A DNA stretch of 64,000 nt from Rhodobacter sp. 24-YEA-8 (GCF_900105075.1 NZ_FNSK01000001.1:695001-759000); one strand, 5' to 3'. Counted from the stretch's first letter, positions 8,025 through 19,464 are shown. The notes: generated by a model from the letters alone, not told the origin. Numbers and translations: made by a program.

Positions 8025-9622
8025 CCAGGACCGTTTCCGATATCCTCACCTCGGGCGCACTGAACCGGCGCGGCGCGCTTGGCCTCGTGCTGGCCATGGC
8101 GGCGGCGGGTGTGTTGCCGCGGGCAGGGCGGGCGGAAGAGCTGCCCGAAGGCGGGATCGTCACGCCCGAAGGCGTGAAGCTCGGTGCGGCCGAGCCCTTT
8201 GCCGATGGCATGGTCGAGGCACTGGCCCGCGCCATGGCCGAACAGCCCTATGCCCCCCCGACCGAGATCTCGCCGGAATGGAAGGGCCTGACCTATGACC
8301 AGATCCGCGAGATCTGGTTCGATGGCAAACATGCGCTTTACGGTGCGACTGACAGCCCGGTCCGGGCCGAAATGTTTGTGGCTGGACTGTACCAGCATTT
8401 CCCGGTCGAGATTTTCGCCGTCGCCCGGGGCGAAGCGCGCGAGATCCTGTTCGACTACGATCTCTTTGTCCGCACCGACCGTTTCCCTGAACTGCCCGAA
8501 ACCGGTACCGGGTTTTCGGGCTTCCGCCTGACGGGCGAGATCGAGACCAAAGGCACCTTCCAGGAATATGCCGTTTTCCAGGGCGCGACCTATTTCCGCG
8601 CGGTGGCCAAAGGTCAGCAATACGGGCTTTCGGCACGCGGTTTCGCGCTGAACACCGCAGCGCCGGATCAACCTGAAGAATTTCCGCAATTCCGCCGCTT
8701 CTGGATCGAAGAGGGCAAGCTGCATGACGAAGAGGCGGTGGTCTGGGCGCTGATGGACAGCCCGTCTTTGACCGGCGCTTACCGATTCGCGATCCGCAAG
8801 GGCGATGTGACCACGATGGATATCGAAGCCGTCGTTTTCCCGCGCGTCACGCTGACGGCGACGGGTCTGGCGGCGGGGACGTCGATGTTCCTGTTCAATG
8901 ATATGAACCGGATCGCCTTTGATGATTTCCGCGAAGGCGTGCATGACAGCGACGGGCTGCTGGTCGCGACCGGTTCGGGCGATCTGTTGTGGCGCCCGCT
9001 CAACAACCCGAAATCGGTCGAAACATCCTGGTTCAGCGATGAGAACCCGCGCGGGTTTGGCCTGATGCAGCGCGCGCGCGATCCGGGCAGCTATAATGAC
9101 TTTGCCGCGCATTATGAGCGCCGCCCGTCTTTGTGGGTCGAACCGAAAGGCGACTGGGGCAGGGGCTCGGTCGTGCTGGTCGAGATCCCGGCGGATAAGG
9201 AAATCTATGACAATATCGTCGCCTTCTGGCGCCCCGAGGCGCCGATGGAGGCCGGATCGGAGAACCGCTTCGCTTATCGCCTTTACTGGGCCGATGGCGC
9301 GCCGCCGGTCGATGGTGAAAAGGCCCGCGTGATTGCGTCCCGTCAGGGGGACCGGGTCTTCGAAGCCGGTCGTATGTTCGCGATTGATTATGAGGCGCAT
9401 CCGGCGCTCGGCTCTGATCCGGGCGCGCTTGAGGCGCGGGTCACGGCCTCGGCCGGAGACGTGACCGGCACGCTGATCCACAGGAATGACGCGACCGGCG
9501 GAATGCGGGTCGATGTGACGCTGATCCTGCCGGAGGACCGACCGGTGGAGCTGCGGGTAGAGCTGTGGCGCGGTGGTGTGACCATGGTTGGTGAAGTCTG
9601 GCTTTATCGTTGGGTGGCCTGA
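8021..9622 (+). CDS. opgG: Periplasmic glucan biosynthesis protein OpgG/OpgD family
   Basis: 533 residues. An N-terminal signal with a twin arginine (LNRRGALGLVLAMAAAG) and cleavage after GRA suggests Tat export, which in Enterobacteria is a feature of OpgD rather than OpgG; family members are otherwise similar. The MdoG beta-sandwich domain covers about residues 45-525 (LTYDQIREIWFDG, the HFPVEIFAV region, YGLSARGFAL, VEIPADKEIYDNIVAFW). It helps build or branch the glucan backbone made by OpgH. The gene overlaps opgC by four bases and ends two bases before the opgH ATG. Confidence 0.93.
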   Translation: MTRTVSDILTSGALNRRGALGLVLAMAAAGVLPRAGRAEELPEGGIVTPEGVKLGAAEPFADGMVEALARAMAEQPYAPPTEISPEWKGLTYDQIREIWFDGKHALYGATDSPVRAEMFVAGLYQHFPVEIFAVARGEAREILFDYDLFVRTDRFPELPETGTGFSGFRLTGEIETKGTFQEYAVFQGATYFRAVAKGQQYGLSARGFALNTAAPDQPEEFPQFRRFWIEEGKLHDEEAVVWALMDSPSLTGAYRFAIRKGDVTTMDIEAVVFPRVTLTATGLAAGTSMFLFNDMNRIAFDDFREGVHDSDGLLVATGSGDLLWRPLNNPKSVETSWFSDENPRGFGLMQRARDPGSYNDFAAHYERRPSLWVEPKGDWGRGSVVLVEIPADKEIYDNIVAFWRPEAPMEAGSENRFAYRLYWADGAPPVDGEKARVIASRQGDRVFEAGRMFAIDYEAHPALGSDPGALEARVTASAGDVTGTLIHRNDATGGMRVDVTLILPEDRPVELRVELWRGGVTMVGEVWLYRWVA

Positions 9623-9624
9623 AC

Positions 9625-11352
9625 ATGTCTCGTGCCTTTCGTCCGCAATATGGCTTCCGCCCGGTCACGCTGCCGGCGCCTCTGTCGATGCCTGACCAGC
9701 TGCTCGACCGGCCCGCGCATGACCCGGCCGCGCGGGCAGGCGGGCCGATCCGCAGCCATTCGCGGCTGGCCCGCGCGGCTGTGCTGCTGGTGCCGCCGCC
9801 CTTTGCGATCGGCTTTGGCTATATGACCGGCACGGTGCTGGCGGCGGATGGCATCTTTACGCCGGCCGATCTGCTGCTGGCGGCTTTGTCGGGCTTTGCG
9901 GTGTTCTGGATGGCGATGTCGGTCGTGTCGTCTTTCTTCGGCCTCTTCTGGCGCGCGCCGGCAAAGGCCAATGCGGCGGCCCCCGGCCTTCGGATCGCGA
10001 TCCTTTTGCCGATGTATGGCGAGGATCCCGAAGCGACGCTGGCGCCGTCGGTGGCGCTGCTCGACAGCCTGCGGGCGCCGGGCCATGCGCATCGCTTTTC
10101 GCTGCATGTTCTGTCGGATACCCGCAACGGGCGGGCGGCACTGGACGAGGCGGCTATGGTTGCGAAACTGACCGCGAGCCGCCCGGATCTGGCGATCACC
10201 TATCGCCACCGGCTTAAAAATACCGATTACAAACAAGGCAATGTGCGGGACTGGATCACCCGTCAGGGCGCGGCCTATGATGCAGCGCTGATCCTTGATG
10301 CGGATTCGGTGATGGGGCGCGGGACGGTGCTGACGCTCGCCGATACGCTGGTCGCAGATCCGGGCTGCGCGCTGGCGCAGACCCTGCCGATCACCGGCGC
10401 GGGCGAAAGCCGCTGGCAGCGTATGCAAAGCTTCGCGAGCCGGGTTTATGGCGGCCCGCATGGTCGTGGCTTTGCGATCTGGACCGGGTCTGACGGTAAT
10501 TTCCTCGGCCATAATGCGATGGTGCGGATGAGGGCTTTTGCCACCAATTGCGGCTTGCCGCATCTTCCGGGCCCGCGCCCGATGGGGGGCGTGATCCAGA
10601 GCCATGACTTTGTCGAAGCGGCCTTGCTGCGCCGGGCCGGCTGGGGCGTGCGGATCATCCCCGAAGCCGCCGACAGCCATGAAGAGGCGCCGTCGAACCT
10701 GCTGGCCCATATCAAGCGGGATGCGCGCTGGTGCCAGGGAAATCTGCAACATATGCGGCTCTTGAAAGTGCCGGGGCTGCACTGGGTCTCGCGGCTGCAT
10801 TTCCTCTCGGGGGCGATGGCCTATATCGGTTCGGTTCTGCTTTTGGTGATGCTGGTGCTCTGGGCGATGGCCGATCAGGGCCGTACGGGCCAGACGACGG
10901 ACCGGCTGGAGATCTGGCTGGCAGCCACGGTGATCTTCCTTCTGTTCGCACCGCGTGCCTTCGGGGTGCTGGATTACCTGCGCCGGGTGGGCGTGGCGAA
11001 GGGGCGGCGGCTTGGTTTTGTGAAGCTCTTGCTGATCGAGACCGTGGTGGCGGTGCTGTCGGCGCCTGTGATGATGCTGCACCATGCGAAGATCATCTTC
11101 CGGGCGCTGACCGGTGCAGATACCGGCTGGCCCCAGCACATGTCGGGACGGATCCCCCTGAAGGCGCTGCTGAAGTTCCATGCAGGCGAGACCGGGCTTG
11201 GCGTGCTGTTGAGCGGGATGATCGCACTTGGCATCCTGAGCGTCTGGTTCCTGCCGGTGGCGGCCGGGCTTTTGCTGGCGGTGCCGGTTTCGGCCTGGGT
11301 CTCGGAACCGGCTGGGGACCTGGCAGTGGTGCCGCTTGTCCCGGAGCGCTGA
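9625..11352 (+). CDS. opgH: Glucan biosynthesis glucosyltransferase OpgH
   Basis: Inner-membrane family 2 glycosyltransferase that polymerises UDP-glucose into the beta-glucan backbone and exports it. The 575-residue product starts at the ATG two bases after opgG; an in-frame TTG at 9610 would add five residues. Two membrane segments precede the catalytic domain (LPMYGEDPE about 129-137, DADS near 224, SHDFVEAALLRR about 332-343, RDARWCQGN about 370-378, the Q-x-x-R-W-type site). Several membrane segments follow. It is shorter than the E. coli enzyme, lacking its long N-terminal extension. It is the last gene of opgCGH. Confidence 0.93.
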   Translation: MSRAFRPQYGFRPVTLPAPLSMPDQLLDRPAHDPAARAGGPIRSHSRLARAAVLLVPPPFAIGFGYMTGTVLAADGIFTPADLLLAALSGFAVFWMAMSVVSSFFGLFWRAPAKANAAAPGLRIAILLPMYGEDPEATLAPSVALLDSLRAPGHAHRFSLHVLSDTRNGRAALDEAAMVAKLTASRPDLAITYRHRLKNTDYKQGNVRDWITRQGAAYDAALILDADSVMGRGTVLTLADTLVADPGCALAQTLPITGAGESRWQRMQSFASRVYGGPHGRGFAIWTGSDGNFLGHNAMVRMRAFATNCGLPHLPGPRPMGGVIQSHDFVEAALLRRAGWGVRIIPEAADSHEEAPSNLLAHIKRDARWCQGNLQHMRLLKVPGLHWVSRLHFLSGAMAYIGSVLLLVMLVLWAMADQGRTGQTTDRLEIWLAATVIFLLFAPRAFGVLDYLRRVGVAKGRRLGFVKLLLIETVVAVLSAPVMMLHHAKIIFRALTGADTGWPQHMSGRIPLKALLKFHAGETGLGVLLSGMIALGILSVWFLPVAAGLLLAVPVSAWVSEPAGDLAVVPLVPER

Positions 11353-11396
11353 GGCCTGAAGCGGAATTGAGGCCGAGGCTGAGCGGTTTCTGAGGC

Positions 11397-11436
11397 AATG
11401 CAAAAGGGCGACCCGATCGGGTCGCCCTTTTGCATT
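11397..11436. terminator. Perfect 40-base palindromic bidirectional terminator
   Basis: Eighteen-base arms (AATGCAAAAGGGCGACCC and complement) around a central GATC, with no mismatch. It sits between convergent opgH and pyrG and has A/T tracts on both sides, so it can end both transcripts. Confidence 0.85.
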
Positions 11437-11449
11437 ATGGCGGGCGGGA

Positions 11450-11520
11450 AGGGGGCTCTGCCCCCGTCTGCGCCTGTGGCGCAGACTCCCCCGGGATATT
11501 TTGAGACAGATGAAAGGGGC
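11450..11520 (+). repeat. Dispersed intergenic repeat, copy 1
   Basis: Three parts in a row: a GGGGGCTCTGCCCCC hairpin, a GTCTGCGCC/GGCGCAGAC hairpin, then CCCCCGGGATATTT followed by GAGACAGATGAAAGG. The last part recurs at 24814-24880 (two inverted copies), 45161-45192 and, degraded, 52423-52515. It lies 3' of pyrG and opgH. Confidence 0.7.
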
Positions 11521-11542
11521 GGGTTGCGCCTCAGATCCCGGG

Positions 11543-13186
<1,644 letters not shown>

Positions 13187-13251
13187 TGGGGACTCCCGTA
13201 GTTCTGGAAACAGGCGATTCGGACAGGTGGAATCGCATCACCACGGGAGTC
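13187..13251 (-). promoter_or_regulatory. Structured pyrG leader that can sequester the Shine-Dalgarno sequence
   Basis: On the minus strand, GACTCCCGT (13243-13251) is the exact complement of ACGGGAGTC (13191-13199), which holds the only good ribosome binding site (GGGAG) of pyrG. Inside the loop a second perfect 7-base stem, GCGATTC (13230-13236) with GAATCGC (13214-13220), would stack as a nested hairpin. The layout is that of a translational off-switch. No known riboswitch class was recognised. Confidence 0.55.
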
Positions 13252-13284
13252 GGCAAATAGCCTGATGCGCGTAAGAACGCAACC

Positions 13285-13314
13285 GCCTGCCGCAAGATCA
13301 TGTTTGCGGCAGGC
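13285..13314 (-). terminator. Hairpin between secG and pyrG
   Basis: Perfect 11-base stem (GCCTGCCGCAA and its complement) with an 8-base loop, 24 bases after the secG stop. There is no T-run on the minus strand, so it may be a weak or Rho-assisted terminator, or an RNA stability element. Confidence 0.5.
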
Positions 13315-13337
13315 GAAACCCGTCAATGGATTGTAGA

Positions 13338-13805
13338 TCAGTTGGCCGGTTGGGCCGGTGTGGTTTCCGGGGCCGCTTCGGGCGCGGTTTCAGCCGGTGC
13401 GGTTTCCGCAGGGGCAGACGCGGCAGGTGCAGGATCGGCAGGGGGTGCGGCGGGGTCCACAGCGGCAGGCGGTGCTGCCGGATCGGTGCTGCCCGAGGCC
13501 GGAGGCGGCATCATGCCCGAGATGTCCGGGCTGTTGCTGTTCGTCTGCGCGGCCGGGGGCATCAGCCCGTCAATCACCGAGCCGGTGCTTGCTCCGCGCG
13601 TGGCCAGAACGGTCAGCGCCAGCGAGGTCACGATGAAGGCGCCTGCAAGGATCCAGGTCACGCGTGTCAGGCCATTGGGCTTGGCGCGCGCCTGCATATT
13701 GCCGCCGCCGGACAGCAGGGCGGAGCCTTCGCTCTTCTGGACCAGCACCACTCCGATCAGCAGCAAGGCAAGGATCAGGTGGATCGTAAGGACAAAGGTT
13801 TCCAT
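13338..13805 (-). CDS. secG: Preprotein translocase subunit SecG
   Basis: Small inner-membrane subunit of the SecYEG export channel. 155 residues with two membrane helices (about 3-22 and 52-72) joined by the conserved loop VLVQKSEGSALLSGGG. The C-terminal half, about 80 residues, is a low-complexity Ala/Pro/Glu tail, longer than in E. coli SecG (110 residues) but common in alphaproteobacteria. The gene lies upstream of pyrG, a common alphaproteobacterial neighbour pair. Confidence 0.93.
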   Translation of the reverse strand: METFVLTIHLILALLLIGVVLVQKSEGSALLSGGGNMQARAKPNGLTRVTWILAGAFIVTSLALTVLATRGASTGSVIDGLMPPAAQTNSNSPDISGMMPPPASGSTDPAAPPAAVDPAAPPADPAPAASAPAETAPAETAPEAAPETTPAQPAN

Positions 13806-14112
13806 CGGGCAGAGGCTCCATCAGCGGATGCGGCTATCTATTCACAAGATCGCGCCTGCGCAAGGGCAAGGCGGTCTTACCGGTGCCAAAGGCTTCAGGA
13901 ACGGGTGGTGCGGGCCGTGGTGCCGGCCAGGGCGGGGCGGAGCCGCCAGGCGTGAGGCAGGGGTGAGGGGCGCGCAGCCGGACCCGCGCCCGCGTCGTCA
14001 TATCCCGTGTTAATATCCGGAGCGCTTCGCGTACGGCCTTTGCTGTGAAAACGGGCTGCGTGCTGTCGCTTTCAGCATGGCAGCGATCGGCGGGGCAGGG
14101 TAGCCAGGATCT
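13806..14112. other. 307-base divergent intergenic region between secG and the EamA exporter
   Basis: No ORF or RNA gene seen. It must hold the promoters of both divergent genes; no box could be assigned with confidence. Confidence 0.4.
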
Positions 14113-15114
14113 ATGACCCAGGCCATTTCCCCTTCCCGTCCGACTGGCGCCCGTGCCGCCTCAGCCGGTGCCCGTGCCACCGACCGCATCCTGCCGGGCA
14201 TCATTCTGATGCTGGCCTTTTGTACCCTGGCGCCGCTGCTGGATGTGTCGTCGAAGCTTGCAGCCGAGGCGGGCGTGCCGGTCGGCTGGATCACCGCGGC
14301 GCGGTTCATCGTCCAGGGGCTGATGATGGCGCCGATCATCCTCGCGATGGGGATCTCGCCTGCGCTGAACCTGCGCGCGCTTGGCCTTGTGTTCCTGCGC
14401 GCCTTCCTCCTGGTCTTTTCGACCTTTTCCTTTGTCTCGGGTCTGACGGTGATGCCGATCGCCGATGCCCTTGCCGTCGCCTTTCTCGAACCCTTTATCC
14501 TGCTGCTCCTCGGCAGCTGGATCTTTGGCGACGAAGTCGGACCGCGCCGGATCGCAGCCTGTATCGTCGGCTTTGCGGGGTCGCTTCTGATCATCCAGCC
14601 CTCGATCACCGTTTTCGGGCTGATGGCGCTCTGGCCGCTCGGGACGGCTTTTGGTTTCGCGCTTTATATGCTGGTCACGCGCGGTATGTCGTCTTTCATG
14701 CATCCGGTTGCGATGCAGTTCCACACCAGCTGGGCGGGGGTGGTGCTTTGTCTGCCGGTTCTGGCGGTGCTGTGGAACGGCCCCCTGCCGCAATTCGCCT
14801 TTGTCATGCCCGAGGGGATTACATGGCTCTGGCTGGTCGGCGTCGGCTTCTGGGCCTGCATCAGCCATATGTGCATGACCATGGCGCTGAGCTATGCGCC
14901 TTCGGCCACGCTGGGGCCGCTGCATTACTTCGAAATCGTGATCGCGGTGATTCTGGGTTATCTCGTTTTCAACGATCTGCCGAATGGCCTGAGTTTCGCC
15001 GGCATAGCCATCATCATCGCCTCGGGCCTCTATCTGGTGCATCGTGAGCGGGTGGCGATCCGCGAGCGGGCGCGTCAGACCGCCGCCGCCGGGCAAAGTG
15101 CCCGGATTACCTGA
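14113..15114 (+). CDS. DMT-superfamily (EamA) metabolite exporter
   Basis: 333 residues with about 10 membrane helices in two EamA repeats (roughly residues 32-155 and 170-308). The conserved repeat ends are seen in IADALAVAFLEPFILLLLG and PSATLGPLHYFEIVIAVILG. It is an inner-membrane transporter of small metabolites; the substrate cannot be told from sequence. The last 40 bases overlap the convergent thiamine pyrophosphokinase gene. Confidence 0.88.
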   Translation: MTQAISPSRPTGARAASAGARATDRILPGIILMLAFCTLAPLLDVSSKLAAEAGVPVGWITAARFIVQGLMMAPIILAMGISPALNLRALGLVFLRAFLLVFSTFSFVSGLTVMPIADALAVAFLEPFILLLLGSWIFGDEVGPRRIAACIVGFAGSLLIIQPSITVFGLMALWPLGTAFGFALYMLVTRGMSSFMHPVAMQFHTSWAGVVLCLPVLAVLWNGPLPQFAFVMPEGITWLWLVGVGFWACISHMCMTMALSYAPSATLGPLHYFEIVIAVILGYLVFNDLPNGLSFAGIAIIIASGLYLVHRERVAIRERARQTAAAGQSARIT

Positions 15115-15767
15115 CGCAGCCGGCGGCGCGGCAGAATTGCGATCATGCCCGGCTGATCGGGCCTGAGCACCACATCCGCAACTGAAGCGCGGTTCGAGGT
15201 GGCGATAAAGCCGTCGGGCTGAAAGACATGGCCATCCAGCGGCCATTCCAGCCCCTCGCTTGTGCCCGTCACGCGCGCGAAGGGATACAGGGACACCCTG
15301 TCCCCGGCCTTCAGCCGCAGCCTTGTCTCGCCCGGGGGCAGCGCAAAGGCCACATCCTGCGGGCCAAGCACCAGGCAGGGCCGTTCGGGATGGCGCACGA
15401 GGCTGTTCAAGACGGCAAGCCCGTGATCCATCCTGGCCCCGGTAAAGCCCAGCCCTAGGATGAAGGGCGCCGCAATCCGCCGCAGCGCCTTGTCAAAATC
15501 GGTACTGTCCTGTTCCGCAATCCGGTGCAGCCGGTCGGAAGGGATCTGCGCCAGTGCTGTGGGCGAAATCGAATCAAGATCGCCGATCACCGCCTCGGGG
15601 GCGATTCCCGCCGCAATCAGCCGGTCGGCGCCGCCATCTGCCGCAATTGCGACCGGTGCGAGCCGCAGCGCCAGCGCCAGATCGCGAGCAGGCACCGGGC
15701 CACCGCCCACAAGCGTAATCCCAGCGGAGAAGTGAAGGTTCGGGCATTGATCAAGTGGCAATTTCAT
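15075..15767 (-). CDS. thiN: Thiamine pyrophosphokinase
   Basis: Transfers pyrophosphate from ATP to thiamine to make thiamine diphosphate. 230 residues from the ATG at 15767; an upstream in-frame ATG would add 17 residues with no domain. Family motifs are AADGGADRL (about 39-47), VIGDLDSIS (about 56-64), [10 protein letters not shown] (about 80-89, metal and thiamine binding) and GFTGARMDH. The 3' end overlaps the EamA exporter gene by 40 bases, tail to tail. Confidence 0.9.
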   Translation of the reverse strand: MKLPLDQCPNLHFSAGITLVGGGPVPARDLALALRLAPVAIAADGGADRLIAAGIAPEAVIGDLDSISPTALAQIPSDRLHRIAEQDSTDFDKALRRIAAPFILGLGFTGARMDHGLAVLNSLVRHPERPCLVLGPQDVAFALPPGETRLRLKAGDRVSLYPFARVTGTSEGLEWPLDGHVFQPDGFIATSNRASVADVVLRPDQPGMIAILPRRRLRQVIRALCPAAAV

Positions 15768-15902
15768 GCGGATACTGTTCGAATTAAGGCAAAACCCGGG
15801 GCGGGGGAACACAATCAATCCTTCAAATTACCCCGGTCTGTCCATGGATTCGAACAGAGCGTCAGCAATGTTTCCGTGATGGAAAGTATGAGGTCCGCGT
15901 CG

Positions 15903-18900
15903 ATGAATGATGCCAGCAAGATCCTGACTGTCTCTTATGGGACCTTTAGCTGCACGCTCGAAGGCTTTGATGAGCCCTTTACCACGATGCGGGCGATTGC
16001 CGAATATTTCCGCGATCTCGCCGCCGAGGACCGCTATTTCGGCGCGGAACCGCCGCAGCCCGATGCGGCCATGTTGCACCGGATTGCCGAACGCGAGATC
16101 CAGCGCCGGGTAGAGGCGAAGATTACCGACAACAGAGTGGTGCTGCGTGCCGGCGACCAGCAAGACGGCGTTCCCGCCGCGGATGCGCCTGCGCCGCTGA
16201 CGGTTGCGCCTGTTGCCGCTGTGGCGCCGGCATCGGTTGCCCAGGAAGAAAGGAACCTCCCGGCTGCGGTGCTTAAGCCGGTGGCGGAGGAGGTTATTGA
16301 AAGGGCTGCAGAAGCGGCTCCGGCAGAGGCATCCGCGCCCGCCACGGCTGGCGATCGCAAGGCTGCGCGCGACTCTGTTATGCGCGCCACGCCTGAGAAC
16401 CCCGCACTGACGGCAGAAGATCCGGCACAGGCTGCACCACCCCAGGCGGCGATAGCGCGGCGCGACGATCCGGTGGGCACCGCTGCTCCCGCGCTTCGTG
16501 ATACGGTCCCGGAAGGGGTGGCCGCAAAACTCGCCCGTCTGCGCCGCGCCATCGAGCCGGCCTCGCGCGTTGAAGAAGCGGCGGCGGCACCACTGGCAGC
16601 TGCGGCGGCGGCATTTGCCGATATCGCGGAAGATGCTGATCTCGCAGAGCCGGAACGGGTTGCGTCCGACCTGGGGGAAACTGCCGCATTTGTGCCGGAA
16701 ATGGGTAAGCCGGAATTTGGCACAGATGAGGATTTCGAGCCTGAACTGGGCGATATCTCAGACGATGCCACTCTCGCGGCGGTCGATGACGATCTGCGCG
16801 CGGCCTTTACCGAGGTAAGCGAAGCGGCCGAAACTCCGGCGGCGCCGGAAGAGGGCGAGGCGGCGCTGGCCGAAATCGAGCTCTCCGAAATCGGGCTGGC
16901 CAAAATCGTGCAGGAAGCTTCCTCCGAAACGCCCGCCGGGATCGAAGAGATTGCGGCGACGCCCGTTGCGCTGGACATCCCGGCTGAGGCCCTGAACGAA
17001 AGCCCTGATGACTATCTTGCGCAGGCTCCCTTGGCGTCCCAACCACGTGCGGAGGGCACCAGTGCTGCCGCTTTGGCCGAGCTGCGGGAACTGGCGGCGG
17101 AACTCACCAGCGCGCCTGGCACAGGGCAAAGTGAGGCTGCTCACACTGCCTCCATTGTGGCGGAAGAGGCCGTTGCGCATACCGCAACTGCGGCTGAGGT
17201 CGACATCGGCAGCCTGATTGCCAGCCTCTCGCGTGAAGCATCGCCCGAAGAGGCCGCCTCGGCCGCTGCGGCAGCGACGCAGGCAGAAGCCGATGCGGAA
17301 GAGGCCGCGCAGAAGGCGAAGGCGAAAGCCGCGAGGATCCCGGGCGACGCCTTTGCTGATGACCCTGAATATGACGAAAGCGAAGCGGCCTGGGCGGCCG
17401 CACTGGAAGAGACCCCGCCGGAAGCTGGTGCGGCGATTGCTGCGGGCACGGCGGAGGATCTTTCATCCGAGGACGCGGTTGCCGGGCTGGATCAGGAACT
17501 GCGCGCCGAACTGGAACAAATCGAAAGCGAGCTTGGCGCGCCGCGTGGCGAAGTCGTGGCCGACAGCGGTTTTGAAAGCGATCTCGCAGCAGCGCTGATG
17601 GCGGATGCACCGGTGGCGGCGCGTGATCTTGCGGATAAATCGGAGGAGGCAAAAACCCCTGGTGACGCTGATGCCGCGCGGAGCGCTGCGGCGGAAAGCC
17701 GGGTCGGGACCGTGGCCGATGATCTGCAGGCGCAGTCCGCTGGCGACGTTGCCCTGGACACAGAGGGTGCAGGCATCGAATCGTATCAAACGGTGGCGCC
17801 GGATGCCTCTGCTGTGCCCACAGGCCTGGATATGGAAGCCCGCCCCGGCGCCGGTCTGCCCGCAGATGACGCCGCAGGCCCCGCGCCGGAGGCGCCGCCG
17901 CTTGAACCGGCCGCCGCTGCCCGGCTGGAGCGCGCCCGCGCCAGGGTGATCCGGATCCGCCGCGTCGATGCAGTTGTGACCAGCCCCGAGGCCGCTGCGC
18001 CCGGCACCGAAGCCGCTGCCCCGGCAGAGGTGACCAGTCCGGTTGAAGCCCCGGCTCCGGCCCCGGAAGCCGTTTCCACGCGGTCGGATGACGATCTCGC
18101 CCGGCTGATGAAACAGGCCGATGACGAAATGGCCGGGCCGGAAAACAAGCGCCGCATCGCCTCGATCCAGCATCTGAAGGCGGCTGTGGCGGCTGCCATC
18201 GCGGATCGCCGCGCCGGCGTGACGCCGGCAGATCCCGGCCAGCGCGAAGGCGCCTACCGCGATGACCTCGCGCAGTCGGTGACCCAGTCGATCACCCCGT
18301 CCATGCCGCATGCGCCGCGCCCCGTGCGTCCGGTCCGGCCGGTGCGCCCGATGCGTGAGGGTGGCGAGACTGCCCCGGCCACGGGCACGCTCAAAGCTGC
18401 GGGAATGGCACAGGAGTCCGGGGCTGTGGCGCAGTCGCACCCTCAGACGCCGCCCGGCGCCGCGCGCCCGGCGCCGCTGGTACTGGTCTCGGAGCAGCGG
18501 ATTGATCAGTCGAAGCGCAGCGATCTGCGCGATACCGGCCCGCGTCCGCATCTGGTGCATGGCTCTGCCGCAGTGGCAACGCCGCTTGGCAGTTTTGAGG
18601 CCGAGCCGGAAGAGGCGGCAACCGCGCCCGGCGCGACGCAGGAAATCCGGGAGTTTGTCAGCTCTTCCGATGCCGATGCCGCAGATCTGACCCTGGATGA
18701 TCTGGCCGCAGAAGATGGTGCGGAGGAAGACGAGATCGCGGATGACGGCAATATCTTCGCAACCAACGGGGCATTCGCGGCCTTTACCGAAGAGGTGGGC
18801 GCCCGCAGCCTGCCCGATCTGATGGAGGCCGCCGCTGCCTGGGCCGCCTGTGTCGACAAGCGCGAGTATTTCACCCGTCCCTATCTTATGAGCCGTGTCA

Positions 18901-19058
18901 TTGCGGGCGAGCTGGGGGAGATCTTCACCCGCGAGGAAGGTTTGCGCGCCTTTGGGACCCTCCTGCGCGAGGGGCGTCTGGTGAAGATGCACCGTGGTCA
19001 ATTTGCCATCGCTGAAACCTCGGCGATCCTCGCCGAAGCGCGCCGCAGTCTCGGTTGA
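15903..19058 (+). CDS. Large Ala/Glu-rich protein with conserved ends and disordered middle, unknown function
   Basis: 1,051 residues from the ATG with GAGG upstream; an in-frame ATG at 15879 is possible. Residues 1-75 look folded ([33 protein letters not shown]). Residues about 80-950 are low-complexity, acidic, rich in Ala, Glu, Pro and Val, with no membrane segment. The last 80 residues are again ordered ([40 protein letters not shown]) and look like a small helical/winged domain. No signal peptide, so cytosolic. Similar N termini occur in other Rhodobacteraceae as hypothetical proteins (from memory). It could be a scaffold or nucleoid/cell-cycle factor, which is inference only. Confidence 0.85.
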   Translation: MNDASKILTVSYGTFSCTLEGFDEPFTTMRAIAEYFRDLAAEDRYFGAEPPQPDAAMLHRIAEREIQRRVEAKITDNRVVLRAGDQQDGVPAADAPAPLTVAPVAAVAPASVAQEERNLPAAVLKPVAEEVIERAAEAAPAEASAPATAGDRKAARDSVMRATPENPALTAEDPAQAAPPQAAIARRDDPVGTAAPALRDTVPEGVAAKLARLRRAIEPASRVEEAAAAPLAAAAAAFADIAEDADLAEPERVASDLGETAAFVPEMGKPEFGTDEDFEPELGDISDDATLAAVDDDLRAAFTEVSEAAETPAAPEEGEAALAEIELSEIGLAKIVQEASSETPAGIEEIAATPVALDIPAEALNESPDDYLAQAPLASQPRAEGTSAAALAELRELAAELTSAPGTGQSEAAHTASIVAEEAVAHTATAAEVDIGSLIASLSREASPEEAASAAAAATQAEADAEEAAQKAKAKAARIPGDAFADDPEYDESEAAWAAALEETPPEAGAAIAAGTAEDLSSEDAVAGLDQELRAELEQIESELGAPRGEVVADSGFESDLAAALMADAPVAARDLADKSEEAKTPGDADAARSAAAESRVGTVADDLQAQSAGDVALDTEGAGIESYQTVAPDASAVPTGLDMEARPGAGLPADDAAGPAPEAPPLEPAAAARLERARARVIRIRRVDAVVTSPEAAAPGTEAAAPAEVTSPVEAPAPAPEAVSTRSDDDLARLMKQADDEMAGPENKRRIASIQHLKAAVAAAIADRRAGVTPADPGQREGAYRDDLAQSVTQSITPSMPHAPRPVRPVRPVRPMREGGETAPATGTLKAAGMAQESGAVAQSHPQTPPGAARPAPLVLVSEQRIDQSKRSDLRDTGPRPHLVHGSAAVATPLGSFEAEPEEAATAPGATQEIREFVSSSDADAADLTLDDLAAEDGAEEDEIADDGNIFATNGAFAAFTEEVGARSLPDLMEAAAAWAACVDKREYFTRPYLMSRVIAGELGEIFTREEGLRAFGTLLREGRLVKMHRGQFAIAETSAILAEARRSLG

Positions 19059-19110
19059 CCGGATCCCGGCCTGAAGCCGGGGCCGGTCCTGTGGCCATTG
19101 AAATCTGATG

Positions 19111-19140
19111 AAAGGCCGGTGCCGCTGGGTGCCGGCCTTT
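19111..19140 (+). terminator. Terminator after the 1,051-residue protein gene
   Basis: AAAGGCCGG and CCGGCCTTT arms around a 12-base loop, followed by TGTCTTTG. The T-run is short but the position fits. Confidence 0.65.
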
Positions 19141-19272
19141 GTCTTTGTGGCCGCCCTTCGGCACGGCTTTCCCGACAATCCCAGAATTCCGCGACCGGTC
19201 CCGCCCGGATTTTCCGCAATCAGAGCGGGAATGGGTTTTCTTCTCCTGGGAATTAATTTCCTGAGATTAAAA

Positions 19273-19464
19273 TTAAGCTTCCCGAATCAGACCTGAGGCC
19301 GCATCGTCCGGCTGGTATTTCGCAGCCTTGGCCTGGCGCCCCGAGCGCCTGGCTGGTTCGGGCGTCGGGCAGTCTTGGGTGTCGGGGAGGTCCAGGGTCG
19401 TGATTTCGGCGAATTCCTCTGCTCCGGTCTTTGGGCCGGTGGCTGCCCATTCAGCCTTTTTCAA
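19273..19464 (-). CDS. Possible small protein gene, unknown function
   Basis: A 63-residue frame from a TTG at 19464, or the end of a longer open frame with no ATG nearby. Codon choice over its last 50 codons matches real genes of this genome (ATC ACG ACC CTG GAC CTC; CGC TCG GGG CGC CAG GCC AAG). The product is hydrophilic, with an acidic middle (AEITTLDLPDTQD) and a basic patch (RRSGRQAKAAKY). No family recognised. The start is uncertain; the ribosome binding site is weak. Confidence 0.4.
   Translation of the reverse strand: MKKAEWAATGPKTGAEEFAEITTLDLPDTQDCPTPEPARRSGRQAKAAKYQPDDAASGLIREA

Noticed and set aside
8006..9481. Long minus-strand open frame of 491 codons opposite opgG
   Set aside because: High-GC third-position shadow of a clear gene; no family signature and rare codons.
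17463..19178. 571-codon minus-strand frame opposite the large Ala/Glu protein
   Set aside because: Low-complexity mirror of the disordered gene; no domain.
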